NCBI GenBank assembly: GCA_024752435.1 | Contig: CP103031.1 | Span: 1,608,001-1,672,000, forward strand | Direction: 5' to 3' | From: Allantophomopsis cytisporea | Lineage: Eukaryota; Ascomycota; Leotiomycetes; Phacidiales; Phacidiaceae | DNA length: 64,000 nt | Shown: in pieces, positions 34,594-45,906 of the stretch | How the letters are laid out: the number at the start of each line of letters is the position of its first letter | How positions within the stretch are numbered: position 1 is the first letter of the stretch | Program-made: the position numbers and the translations under genes | The notes under the pieces: model-generated | What the model was told of the DNA's origin: nothing | Databases searched by the model: none | Seen by the model: the letters and a program-made list of their open reading frames with translations, nothing else

Positions 34594-34647
34594 TCAATAT
34601 CGAATATCGAATATCGAATATCGAATATCCAATATCCAATATCAAAT
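34594..34647. repeat. heptamer minisatellite (CGAATAT/CCAATAT)
   Basis: About seven tandem 7-bp units, the inverse complement type of the array at 32412-32452. Confidence 0.85.
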
Positions 34648-35340
34648 CATTCTATTTTTATGCATACTTAGATACGTTGACATGCAACTCTTCTCTACGC
34701 AGTACAGCTGCCTCTCATTTCTTAAATCCACTTAATATCCGACACGGTGATGCGGAATTCGTGCGCTCCCTACTGAGAAGTCTATTCGTAGTAGTATGAA
34801 CTCAACTCAACTGTGACTTCGTCCCTAGTCATCCTACTGTGTATGTGTCGCAGTATTACCTTACGTATGTTTACCCTACCATGGTGCCAGTGCTTAGCTA
34901 TGCTGGCGGGAGGTATGTTGGTATTTCCCCGAAAAGTTATTTTGTATCGTTGAGGCCATCAAACACCGAACGGCCCCGAATCCATATCACAGTCCGACTG
35001 CCAGCTTCCGTAGAATACAGACGAGAGACGTCGTAGTGATAGTGAAACTCATACGAAATACGGTACATTCGATCTCAAGCATATCATCATTCCTTGCTCC
35101 TGGTACCTCACATCTACAGATCAGAGACGGGAATGAAAACCTCGAGATTGGAGTAACTACCAAGAGACACAGACACCAACACAGACTCCTCGAGCCCCAA
35201 GAACCACAATACCACGTCACACATGCACGAAAGACAAGGAAACACACGGTACAATACAGTACAGCAAGTATCGCAGAATGAGAAGCCCTCCAGCAAGACA
35301 AGCAACATGTAAGACATCCACCCGATACTGCACAACACCA

Positions 35341-35372
35341 TCCCATCCCATCCATCCCATCCATCCCATCCC
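35341..35372. repeat. (ATCCC/ATCC)n simple repeat
   Basis: Tandem CATCCC/CATCC units. A related CATCT array lies at 35573-35605. Confidence 0.85.
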
Positions 35373-36986
35373 AAAACCATGCGCAGCCGCATCTGCATCC
35401 GCATCGAATCTGCACAGCACCAACGCCACAACCCAATAATGAACGCAAGCACACGCAAACAACGCCCTTGTCTGAATCGACCTTCCACAAGCAGAAGGCG
35501 GCAAAGCCGCGTTGGGGATTCCAGAGGACGAGAAGTTGTGATGAGGCGCACCGCATGTTGTACGAGTGCCGATCCCATCTCATCTCATCTCATCTCATCC
35601 CATCCGAGGCGAAGCAAAGTGAAGTGACAGGATTCCAAGGAAAGTCTCGTCGGTGGAGTCATCCAGAGGGCTGAGGACGTGGTCCAGATGAGAACGAGAG
35701 TGTCAGTCGTGGTGATGATGGGCCCTCGGTTCGGCGGTCGTTAATTGTTAATTGGGATCTGCGACATGTCGTTTGCTGAAACTTCGGGGTGGTAGATCTG
35801 GGCAGATCTCTTCTCTGTGCATTACGAGGGGCTTGTACGTACGAGTGAGCCACTTGTACCATATTCAATTCCTGTGATATATGTAGTGTCGTGACATTCT
35901 GTAGTCGCGTCGAGTTGCGTTGTACCGAGAAACCTCGAAGTGATGACATGTTACTCCCTATTGATAACTCTTACAAATCAAAGAAACACAATCATATGAT
36001 AATTTCAATGACTGACTTACTCAAGACCTCAAATACCGAGAAAGAAGCCGAAAGCAGTAAAATCATCATCTTCATGTCCCATGAACACGTTCAAGACAGG
36101 AACAGTATGCCCTCCAAAAACACCACCCATCACCCACCACCCACCACCCCTTGAAAACCAACGCACAATAAGCTTAAAGCACATACATTCACCCATTTTT
36201 CTTAACCCATCCGCCGCCGCATACCTCGTCCACAACCCCGGTAGCTGGAAGTCCCAGCTGCACCGACGTGCAAACGGCGTTGGGTGGAGCCAAGGCAAAA
36301 TCGAAAGGCGCACGGCGAAGCTAGTAGTCGCCATGTCTCTCATGAGCTTGGGGGTGGTGAGCTGAGCGCGCGATTGGTCGTTAGTCGTGCCTTGGTATTG
36401 TTGAGTGGGAGGAGTGGCACGTGGTGAGGATATTAATGTGCTATAAGATATGTACTTTACCTCGTAATCTTTATGGACGAGGTCAAAGTGATGTGATGAA
36501 CATGTGCATCAATATTTTCGTCCTTACACATACATGGACAATCCGGGTTTACGGGATGATACGGCAGATAATCACGGTAATGAGGCTATCATTTACAGGT
36601 ACCCAAATCCAGGAACAGTGGAAAGAATAAATGAATTCAAATCCATGCAATTGACTATCGAACTTTTGCATCTCCAACCCCTGCTCTCAAATCGATGATT
36701 CAGTAGAGCTATGGCTCCAGATAGAGCCAGATTAACCATCCAACCCACTCCAATCCCCAAAAAAAACTAACTGTCTGTCTGTCTTGTGTCTTCTTAATAT
36801 ACAATTGTTGAATGCAAATGCAAGTAGTGTGTGTATGTGACGTCGATGTAAAGGCTCATTTCACATGGCGTCACCCCAGCTCCGATCCCATCTCGCGCCA
36901 TGAAGTCAATTGAGGAAACAAGAAAGCAAAAAAGAACGGTATTGCCGAACCTCGACTCAGGTTTTCCGCAGTAAACCAAGCCAAAT

Positions 36987-39900
36987 CTAAAACTCCCAGT
37001 CATCTGTGTCCTCCACACTCTTAATAGCCCAGTTAAACTTATCCCGGAGCGTCTTGCTGAAGAATTTCTCAATGGGAACATCGAACTTCTTGCTGAAAAC
37101 GACGGTCAAGCGTGGATCGATGTAGTTGATCTTAGACGTACCCAACGCAACCTCCTTGTTGCCCTCACGGTCTTCGGCCTGGACCAACATGGTGGCGATC
37201 CTCTCATCCAACTTCTGAATAGCCGCCTCAAGCTTTTCCACTGAAGGACTCTTGCCTTCAGCCTCTACCTTCTTGGTCTTGTTCTCCTTCTTGAACTTCT
37301 TCTCAAGATCGGTAGCGGCTGTCAGGCGTTCGGTCAGCTCCTTGGCCTTCATTTCCTTCTGGCCTTCGGCTACGAGCTTTTCATTGTCCTTCTGGAACTT
37401 CTTCTCGATCTTGGCGCGCTGTTCTTCAACGAGGAACTGCTGATGGGCAAGAATCCATTCTTGATCGAGATCCTCATCGAGTTCGAAGTATTCGGCGCCC
37501 TTTTTCTTCTTCTGTTTTGGATCGACGTCGAGAATCATCTGCTTAGTACGCCATTTTTGATACTTGAGTCCTTTGATCTGAAAAGTGTCAGTAGCTGTGA
37601 TTTATCAAATGAAAGCTGGAATTACCTTGTCGCTAAGCTTTTCCATCTGGGCCTCATGACCAGCACCAACAGTACGCTTGTGGTTACACAAGATGGCAAC
37701 CTTTCGATTACAATCATTGTAAAGCTTGACCTTCTCTTGAATGCTGCTGTTGTTGGTCTTCAATTCCTTCAGCAAAGTCGACATGGTATATGAAGCGTTA
37801 TAGGTACGGAACACCTTGGCACTGAGACCAGGCATGTAGTTGGTGAGGTGCTTGTTGAGCTGAGTGGTGTTCAAACGGTCGAAGATATCATCACCAGCCT
37901 TCTTTGGAGCCTTCTTGAAGATTTTCAAATTCTTGAAGACTTGTGGCTCAACAGTAACCTCGTCGTAGAAACGGATACTATCCTTTCCCAGGAAATCGAA
38001 GATGACAGTGTTGGGTGGTCTGAGAGTAACATGTTCATATTTCAGAGAACAGCAACCGACAGTCTCAGCCTCATTCTCTGTATCCTTTTCGTTACCAGCA
38101 CGTAGAGCAAACTTATCGATGAGATATACGGCAGTGGCTCTTTGTCTGTCGGCCATGAGCTCGGCCTTGAGTTCACGAGTGTAATCCTTTCGGATCTTAT
38201 CGATGTGTTTTTTGAGCTCTCTGGCTTTTTCGAACTTCTTGAAATCACTCTGACCCTTGATTGTACTGTTGGCTGCAAGCATGACGTACTTGTAGGCATT
38301 GTTGATGTTTTCTTGCCACATAGCTAGCCATGTAGCCTTGTTGTCATGTTGAATAGCCTTCCACTTATGACCCTCAGGTGGAGCTGGCACAACCGCATCC
38401 TTGCCAATATTGATGGTGATTTGCTCTGGCTGAACTCTAGCCTTGACGCGTCCGGTCTTTGGATGCTCACCACGGCCACGGAACAATCCCGGAGGTTCCA
38501 CTCGGAAGTTGCCAACCTTTTCCTTACGACCATCCCAGAGACAGTACAGATATGGAGCCTCAGCGGCATCCTTAGCTGCCTTGTCAGCCTTCTTCTCAGC
38601 TGCTGGACGAGCCTTTTTCTCTTCATTCTTGGCGGTGTAGTAATCGAAGATCTTGGTGAAGTCCATTTTCTTGAAATCTTTGATCTGAACCTTGTTACCG
38701 TCTTTATCTTTGGCACCACCACCCTTCTTCAAGATATCGGAAAAATCGCTGAAGAAGTTCTTCTGAAACGTTGGATTCTCAACATTGTGTGTCGAGTTCA
38801 GCATGGCTCCGAAAAATCCTGCAACTTCCTCCGCCTCAAGTGGTAAATTGACCGGCTTCCCATCATAAATGAGTTTGACATTCTTTGGGAGAGGCTCGTA
38901 AGCAGGTGGAAAAACAACTCCAGAATGTTGAAGGGTGGTCCACTTGATACTGTCATCCTCCTTTTTCGGCGCATCCCACCATCTGTACTCCTCTTCTTCC
39001 TCTTCGGCCTCCTCGGTAGCTTCCTTCTTGGTGGCCTTTCCCTTAGCGGCAGCCTTCTTGGGTGCTGGAGATTCGGTCTTGACTTTTCCATTGACTCTCT
39101 TGACTGGCGCTTTTCTCAAAGGCATGTCATCACTATCAGATTCTTCTTTCTTGACACCATTCTTCTTGGCACCATTAGTCTTCGCTCTTCCTTTAGCAAT
39201 TGGCACGTCGTCGTCCGATGATTCCTCGAGCTTCGGCTTCTTTGTCGCAGGCTTCTTCTTGCTCTCCTGTGCACGGATGGATTTGGCCTCTTTCTCCGCC
39301 TTCTTCTCAATGATGGACTTTTGCTTCGAAAGCTTCTGACCTAGAGGCTCATCATCATCCGAGGACATTGCCACTGTATCAGCAGCCTTCAATGAAGGCT
39401 TCCGTCTGCTGCCTGCGAGTGGTGCGTCATCATCAGAATCAGAGACGGGAGCTCTTCGCTTGGTGGTCTTCGCACGCTTTGACTGATGAAAAGTCAGTAG
39501 AGCTCAATGCAACTTTCGTAAAGCTAGATAACCCCGCAACCAAACATACCAGTGGCTCATCCTCCTCATCACTTGAAGCGTCCTTATAAATCGGTTTGAC
39601 TATGCTACCTCGTGATTTGCGCTTGCCCGTCCCATTTGTCTCTGGCGTATCGATATCCATGCTATCGTCTGCAGGTCCATGGCGAATCGAAACCCCGATG
39701 GGGGCTGGATGAGCTGTGGAAGGCTGGGCGTCGAGAGCTGCATCAACACTCTTGGGAATAGTATCCGCTGACACTGAAGTCATAGTAATGTCAGTACTGC
39801 TCATTTTATGAAGATTGTGTGATGTGGGGATCTGAGAGCAAAGTTCGATGCGAAGAGAAGCTGTAAGCGGTTGGGAGCGGGTATGAAGAATATCGGCGCA

Positions 39901-39989
39901 AACCCAACCAGGCGCATGTGAAAAAACAAGAGATACATACCATGGCCGTTGGATTTAGCCAAAGGCATATCGTCCTCTGAGCTGGACAT
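36987..39989 (-). CDS. TOP1: DNA topoisomerase I (type IB)
   Basis: Four exons, 39989-39941, 39860-39550, 39482-37626 and 37577-36987; 935 residues. The N-terminal third is a charged Ser/Asp/Lys-rich tail with repeated DDDxPL motifs (EDDMPLAK, DDDAPLAG, SDDDEPLGQ, SDDDVPIAK), as in fungal enzymes. The core begins near KWTTLQHSGVVFPPAYEPLP and carries TAVYLIDKFALRAGNEK and HLTNYMPGLSAKVFRTYNAS. A Lys-rich coiled linker leads to catalytic Tyr891 in SKINYIDPR, 45 residues from the end. It relaxes supercoils in the nucleus. The first intron acceptor is the least certain part: CTTACAG at 39861 keeps the frame, and a start at MSSTDITM is the alternative. Confidence 0.94.
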
Positions 39990-40583
39990 TTTGGGAGCAA
40001 GGAATTGATGTCTGTGAGGATAGAGTGCAGCTATGGAGCCTCGAGCCGTAAGACGAGGTTGATGACCGGGACCTAGTCAATAATGATTGGTTTGACGCGC
40101 TGAGAAGGTGTATGGTGCAGAAGAGGAGCGCTGAACGCGTCGAAAGGTGGTTTTCAATGTGGGTGCGAGCTGTGTAATGCGCAAATTCATTTGAGGTGTG
40201 GTGTTGAAGGGTAAAGATGCCTTTCCTCAGCTGGAGGAGACTCTTAGTAGAATTCGACTTATCGAGGGATACCTGGTACCTTAGAACAACCGGAAGGCGA
40301 CAAAATGTTAATTGCTGCCCTTCTGCCTTGCAATTGAGGCTTTAAAGAAAGGCAGAGCTTCTCACTCGCTCACCTTAGGCTATTGGGTCTGCTTCGGCGC
40401 CAGGTCGGCGGCAAGAATGAGAGCAAGAAGGGTCAAATCACGTGGCCTACGGGTGGTTTAGCGAAACGAGAGGAAGCTCTTCGTCGACGTCCCCGATACA
40501 GCCCGTAATCCATCAATTGATCACCACGACCGGGTCAATTGAACTTCTTCTCGAGAGCCTACGTAGCCACCTCTCCGCTCAAG
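39990..40583. promoter_or_regulatory. divergent promoter, topoisomerase I/ATP synthase gamma
   Basis: 594 bp shared by two divergent housekeeping genes. No other gene seen. Confidence 0.55.
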
Positions 40584-41674
40584 ATGCTTTCCCGAGCTGC
40601 TCGTCCAGCACTCCGCGCCAGCGCTGCGGCTTCTGCCCGGTAAGAACCTAAGATACCCCCCCATACCTCCTCGAATCAACGGCAGCAGCAGCGAGGCCAT
40701 CAAAAACTACGGACTTATCACGAGGAGGGGCAATTGGGATACAAGATGCTGATTTTGGAATGCCTAGCTCCGCTGCGCCAAGTGCTGCCACTTTCGCGAC
40801 CCTTCGTGAGATCGAGGACCGTCTCAAGTCCATTCGTAACATCGAGAAGATCACCAACACCATGAAGATTGTCGCCTCCACCAAGCTCACCCGCGCCCAG
40901 CGCGCTATGACTGCTTCCCGCGCCTACGGAGAGACTTCCAACGCTGTGTTCGAGAACGCCGAGACCAAACCATTGGAGGGTGAGGACAAGAAGACTCTCA
41001 TCGTCGTCGCATCTTCCGACAAGGGACTTTGCGGTGGTATTCACTCTGGTCTTTCCAAGCAAGTACGCCGCATGTTGGTCCAGAACCCTGATGCTCACAT
41101 CGCCGTCATCGGTGAGAAGGCCAAGGCACAACTCACCCGTTCCTCCGGCAAGTCCATCCAATTGAGCTTTGCTGGTATTGGAAAGGATGTTCCAACCTTC
41201 GCCGATGCCCAGGCCATCGCTGACCAGATCGTCCTCCTCCCAACCGACTACTCCAGCGTCCAGATCGTCTACAACAAGTTCATCAACGCTCAGTCCTACG
41301 AGGCCACTCCAATTGAGGCCTTCTCCGAGGAGGCCATTGCCGCCTCTGCCAACTTCTCTGCTTACGAGATCGACGAGCAGGTCCTTGGTAACCTCCGCGA
41401 GTACGCTCTTGCCAACTCCCTTTACTGGGCTCTTGCTGAGGGTCACGCTTGCGAGCAATCTGCCCGTAGAAACGCTATGGACGTGAGTGACCACTTTGAC
41501 GCCCCTTTTATTACAATAAATACTGCAATGCTGACCTTTTCTCTTTAGAACGCTTCCAAGAACGCCGGAGACATGATCAACCGTTACCAGATTCTCTTCA
41601 ACAGAACCCGCCAAGCTGTCATTACTGGCGAGTTGGTTGAGATTATTACTGGTGCTGCCGCTTCTGAGGAGTAG
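40584..41674 (+). CDS. ATP3: mitochondrial F1 ATP synthase subunit gamma
   Basis: Three exons, 40584-40639, 40768-41482 and 41549-41674; 298 residues. Exon 1 gives a basic, acid-free presequence (MLSRAARPALRASAAASAR). The mature part starts near ATLREIEDRLKSIRNIEKITNTMKIVASTK, the gamma N-terminal helix. The mid-protein block SSDKGLCGGIHSGL and the C-terminal helix ASKNAGDMINRYQILFNRTRQ are diagnostic. Gamma is the central rotor shaft of F1. Codon use is strongly biased to C-ending codons, as expected of a highly expressed gene. A 320-codon antisense frame over the gene is a by-product of that bias. Confidence 0.97.
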
Positions 41675-42169
41675 ACGCATAGCCTTTATAGCTTAGTTGT
41701 ACAAATAGAGGAAATATTGATGAGTGCTTAATAATGCTACTCATTTCATGATCTTGGATCATTCTGTTACATAGTTTGTGGGACCTCACATTTGACGAAA
41801 TCTTGCAAAATTTGTCGATTTGTGCTTCATTTTTTATGTTGAAGTAATAGCTCGATAACTAGTGCCCTCATTCACAGATGAAAACTTCCAGCCCAGATGC
41901 ATGGTTATAGAAACATCAAGCCAATAAGAAAGCGAAAACAAGATATTTTCGTTGATAATCTCTCAACGCCAAGCAAAATTGGGTATATAAAAACCATCAA
42001 GGCGACAACACCATAGTGAGCTATATACATTAGCAATATGACAAAGTGATAAAACCAGAGAACGCCGGCCGGATGATCGTTAAGAGCTAAGGATGCAAAA
42101 GCGAAAGCTTGTCAAGTTGTGAAGTGACAGTGAGTCCGAGATCGAATTGTTCATAGCTATGGCGAGTAT
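41675..42169. other. convergent 3' intergenic region
   Basis: Between ATP synthase gamma and the BAH-PHD gene; presumptive 3' UTRs, nothing else seen. Confidence 0.5.
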
Positions 42170-43363
42170 CTAGGTGATGATCGTCTGACATCCAATACAG
42201 AGAATTTCTTGGGACCAGGTCGTCATAGTCACGGGCGGAGTTTTGCAATCGAGTTGGTTGACTATCATGACCGGGGGCTTTGCACGCTCCAGAATATGTC
42301 CGGTGAGGATTTCCTTCCAAGGCTCTGACTGATTTCTCTTTCGCTTCTTGCCGCCAACTCTGTTCTTATGGAGGTAATTATCTTTGATATCGTTCCAGAT
42401 TTTCTTGAGGATAGCATTCTGTAGACAGTCGATATGGAGCCAGTCGATCTTACACTCTGGGTTGGGACATCGTAGCATGCTCTTATCAGGATTGTAGTAC
42501 TGCTTGCACTTGCAATACTCTCTGCATACCTATAAAGGATGAGTAATTACCCAATAAATATATATACAAGGAAAATACAAGGACTTACTGAAAGTTCACT
42601 GGTCTGAAAATTGTAGTACTGACGCCAATACATGCCATCAAACTCTTGCCCGTCATTGCTTTCATCCCAGAAATCGACCGGAGCCTTTCCGGCAATACAA
42701 TTGACATGGACAATATCTTGGAGATTTGAGGCGATGAGTTCATGAGTGCCATGATGGTCTTGGCGGCCTTCACTATTTTTGTGCTTTCCAGTCTTGGTTC
42801 CGGGAAGATCGTCTGGATTGTACATCCATGCAAGCTATGTAGTATAAGTATGAGTTGCAAATTCGTCTAGGGTAAAATACTTACTCGAATATAGACATTG
42901 GAGTTATCTTCAGCACGAATTTCCAAGACCCTACCCTTCCACCATTCTCTTCCATCCCCATGCTTCTCCTGCTCAAGTACTTTGTTGTTTTTAACGAAGA
43001 CGTATTCGCCAGTACTAATGTACTCGCCTTCCACTAATTCCCCCATGTTAGATACATGACGTGCAATGGTGTATGGAACCGAATTTACTTACGCACAAAC
43101 TGTTTGTACTTCTTCAAATCCTTCCAAGTACCTTCTGGCTTGATTGTGTAGTGGTTATTCAGTGATCGAGCACTCTCCATTTCCTTCGCGAATGGCGATT
43201 CATGAAACTCCGACATTGCAATATTCTTCTTATTTCTCTTTATCATACGTGAATATTCAATGCTCCATTCTCTATCAGTTACGATGTCGTCCAAGACAAG
43301 ATCATTGCCGGCTGACGAGTTAGGTTTACCCCTAACGCGTCTGCCGTTATCCCTCAAGTCCAT
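42170..43363 (-). CDS. BAH plus PHD-like finger chromatin protein
   Basis: Four exons, 43363-43093, 43033-42885, 42834-42589 and 42529-42170; 341 residues. Residues about 90-215 read as a BAH domain (EYISTGEYVFVKNN, EWWKGRVLEIRAEDNSNVYIRLAWMY, ELIASNLQDIVHVNCIAGK). Exon 4 carries a C4HC3 finger: CREYCKCKQYY, LRCPNPECK, WLHIDCL and, after a basic insert (GGKKRKRNQ), a closing CIGC at the C-terminus. BAH-PHD fungal proteins include the Neurospora H3K27me3 reader EPR-1; a link to that role is inference. The basic insert could also be a nuclear signal. Nuclear location and histone binding are expected, not shown. Confidence 0.85.
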
Positions 43364-44349
43364 TTTGTGAAGAGGCGAATTCGACGCGTCACAGAAAATA
43401 GGATCTTTTTGCTCTTATGTCCAGAATGACGAGCGAATTGCGCGTAAGTAGAGGGACAGGATTTCTTGATTTGGAGTGCGAAGTAAATTCAAACGTGAAA
43501 GTGTGTTGCATAAGTATTATCAACAAAGAACGAATGAACGAAGAAGTGCAGTCAGATGAGATTGGCGGGCGAATAAAACATCAAAAACCTCGAAAAGGCT
43601 TGAAAAGATCCAGTGAAGCTTGATACAGCTTCCCCAGGATATTCTCGAGGTTTGAAGTGTTGAAGTGATGGAAATGAATGTAGGTAGTTGAAATTGACGT
43701 AGGTAAGGTAGGAAACCAAATTATAGATTCAGGCACAATTTTTCAGGTACGTAGCACATCGCAAGGCAGAAATGGCGGGGAAAGAGCGAACAGCCCCGAT
43801 AAGAACCCTTATCGCGATTAAGGAATGAACACATGAAAGACGGTATTCAGTGAAACACATACTTATTTGTTTGAATAGATTACTTGCACAAATTGCTATG
43901 AAAAAAAAAAAAAACTCCTACCTGGCCATAGTCCGTCTACATAAGATTTGCTGAAGTGTCACATTCTGAAATTCATAAAGTAAAAATCTTAGAACAGGGA
44001 GCAACAGGTGAGTTTGTCTGTCTTGATCATTTAGACATTCGAATGTTCAACAGGGAGGAAGGAAAATAGTAATTGCCGAACAATTGAAACTTGAGAGTGA
44101 ATGATTACCATGATGCAGATTCAATTGGCTTTGAAGGCAATGAGAGCTCTTAGGGTTACTGTTGTAGATACAAACCTAAGCAATCCAGCTCAACCAAGTG
44201 CACAATCGCCTATTACTTCAGATCAAGACGCCCAAAGGCAAATTGAAACCCTCAAAATGCAAGCCCTCAATCCCGAGGACTCCCACAATGCTGCTATGCT
44301 ACCAACGCCAAGACCTCACATTCCAAATGCGCACAAACTCGCCCACCAT
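43364..44349. other. intergenic region
   Basis: Upstream of the BAH-PHD gene and downstream of the CBS gene. Contains an A tract at about 43901-43914. No gene supported. Confidence 0.5.
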
Positions 44350-44923
44350 CTACGCGGGTCGCCTCCTCGCAAATTCCTCCAAATCCGTCCTCGTTGCAAC
44401 ACCCAGCACAAAGCGTCTGCTCGCATCCGTAACGACGGCGAAGTCCTGCTTCTCAGCTCCATTGAAGAAATGATCAAGGTCCTCGAGCGTGGTGTCCATC
44501 GTAATCACCGTATAAGGTCTGCCGCGACGGAACTTCACCATTGCTTTGGCCACCTCATCGTTTTCGGTCACTGTGCCGGCTTCCAGTAGCGACTTGAGGC
44601 GTGGGATGGATAGGTAGCCGAGTAGAGCGCGAGATTCGGAGAGTACGGTGAGGTGCGTGTAGTCGCGCTCGTAGGCGAGGATGAGCGCGTGAGAGATGGG
44701 GTCTGTGGGGTTGATTGAGAGTGCAGAGGGTGGGTCGAGATCTTCTACCGTTGCCTGGGGAAAGGTCAGTCATTCATGATCAGCAAGTGATAAATGGCGG
44801 GGGAAATCTTACACCGCGGTATTTGTTGGCGAAGGAAGAGAGGGGAGAGGTTCCCAAGGGAGTTGTTGGAGCAACTTGCGGTGCGCTATTCGCAGAGATG
44901 GGGATATTGGTTGTTGTCGCCAT
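44350..44923 (-). CDS. CBS-domain pair protein
   Basis: Two exons, 44923-44813 and 44754-44350; 171 residues. After a Thr/Pro/Ser-rich N-terminus of about 37 residues, two CBS motifs follow: the first around DPISHALILAYERDYTHLTVL, the second around GRPYTVITMDTTLEDLDHFF to DFAVVTDASRRFVLGVATRTDLEEF. A stand-alone CBS pair (Bateman module) normally binds adenosine nucleotides. There is no catalytic domain, so a regulatory or adaptor role is inferred. No targeting signal is obvious. A 162-codon frame on the other strand overlaps it and is a shadow. Confidence 0.88.
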
Positions 44924-45906
44924 TTTTGTGATTTGCGATTGTGGAATTTGGAGTGGTTTGGGAGGTGAGGGTGGATGATTGTGGATCGACACTTGTCTAA
45001 CAATCCGGCGGGGCCAAGGTTGAAGCGAGTAGATCCCGTGAAGGTTACTTCAACGGCTACTTGTGAAGATGATGGAGTTGTCAATGTGATATAGGCCTTT
45101 AGGATGCTCATGTTGGATAGAAAGAATCTCGTAGTTATATACTATACAATTCTTGTCTGAAAGGTCATTACTCGTGATCTTCCTCTACCTAGCTCTAGAA
45201 TTATGTGCATACGTTCATAACTGATAGAATTGACAGATCTAACTAGGTACGTACCATGTATGACTGACCTTCTCCAGATACGCACGGGCTTAGCCTGGCT
45301 TGAATCTCAATTATAGGTACGTACTGTGGTATTTGAGAATATCATCCAATTCTATCCAATATCATCATTAACCTCAATAAATGTTAGGAAAATAGAAAAG
45401 TCCTCAATGAATACATCAAGCCTTATGCGTCCATGCTCCAATGTTACACAGGTATCCAACAACACAATGTGCCTGAGTCAGAATAATACCTCACCCTGTT
45501 CATGCCGTTTCCCCAGCAAACTACCTCATGTGACAATATCATTGGTGTTTCTTTGCTTTCGTCTTTCATCCTCCCCACCCACCCTAATTTCGCACTTTAC
45601 GCTGTTAACTTGTTATCTCCAGAGCTGATGATACTCAGTTGTTTAGAAAGTCGCGACTCACCAGAACAACAAATCATCGAATCAGTATTCCTACAATCAG
45701 CTTCATTCATCACGGGACGTACCATCGTCAATTGCACCCTGACTACGTCCTATTCCTATGCGACATTTATTGAGCACTCACCTAAAAGACACTTCGTTTT
45801 TCGCATCTTAATTGAGTGCCATATCATAACTGGCGCTTAATTCGATACGTTTCGCACCTCAATCCATCTCAGAGTACTGATCATCATCGGATAATCCCCT
45901 CTCATC
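44924..45906. promoter_or_regulatory. divergent intergenic region, CBS protein/phosphate carrier
   Basis: 983 bp between divergent starts. Short unsupported frames only. The sequence just upstream of the carrier ATG is pyrimidine/CATC-rich. Confidence 0.5.

Larger units (their letters stand above)
31593..36986. other. 5.4-kb repeat-rich region without a supported gene
   Basis: No frame here has a recognisable domain. Open frames near 34987-35583 and 35379-35674 arise from simple repeats such as ATCCC and CATCT. A 104-codon minus frame at 36029-36343 is the least unlikely candidate but has no family match that I know. The first part includes the leader and promoter of the SDR gene, with GT/GA microsatellites at 31990-32035. 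The last part is topoisomerase I 3' UTR. Noncoding RNA or a long regulatory region is possible but not shown. Confidence 0.45.

Noticed and set aside
34987..35583. 198-codon minus-strand open frame
   Set aside because: Made largely of simple repeats (ATCCC and GCATCC units) and rich in Cys/Trp typical of shadow frames.
40718..41680. 320-codon minus-strand open frame over ATP synthase gamma
   Set aside because: It runs across both exons and an intron of a clearly real gene with strong codon bias and has no domain of its own.
44101..44589. 162-codon plus-strand open frame
   Set aside because: Its second half is antisense to the CBS-domain exon; no domain in its own sequence.
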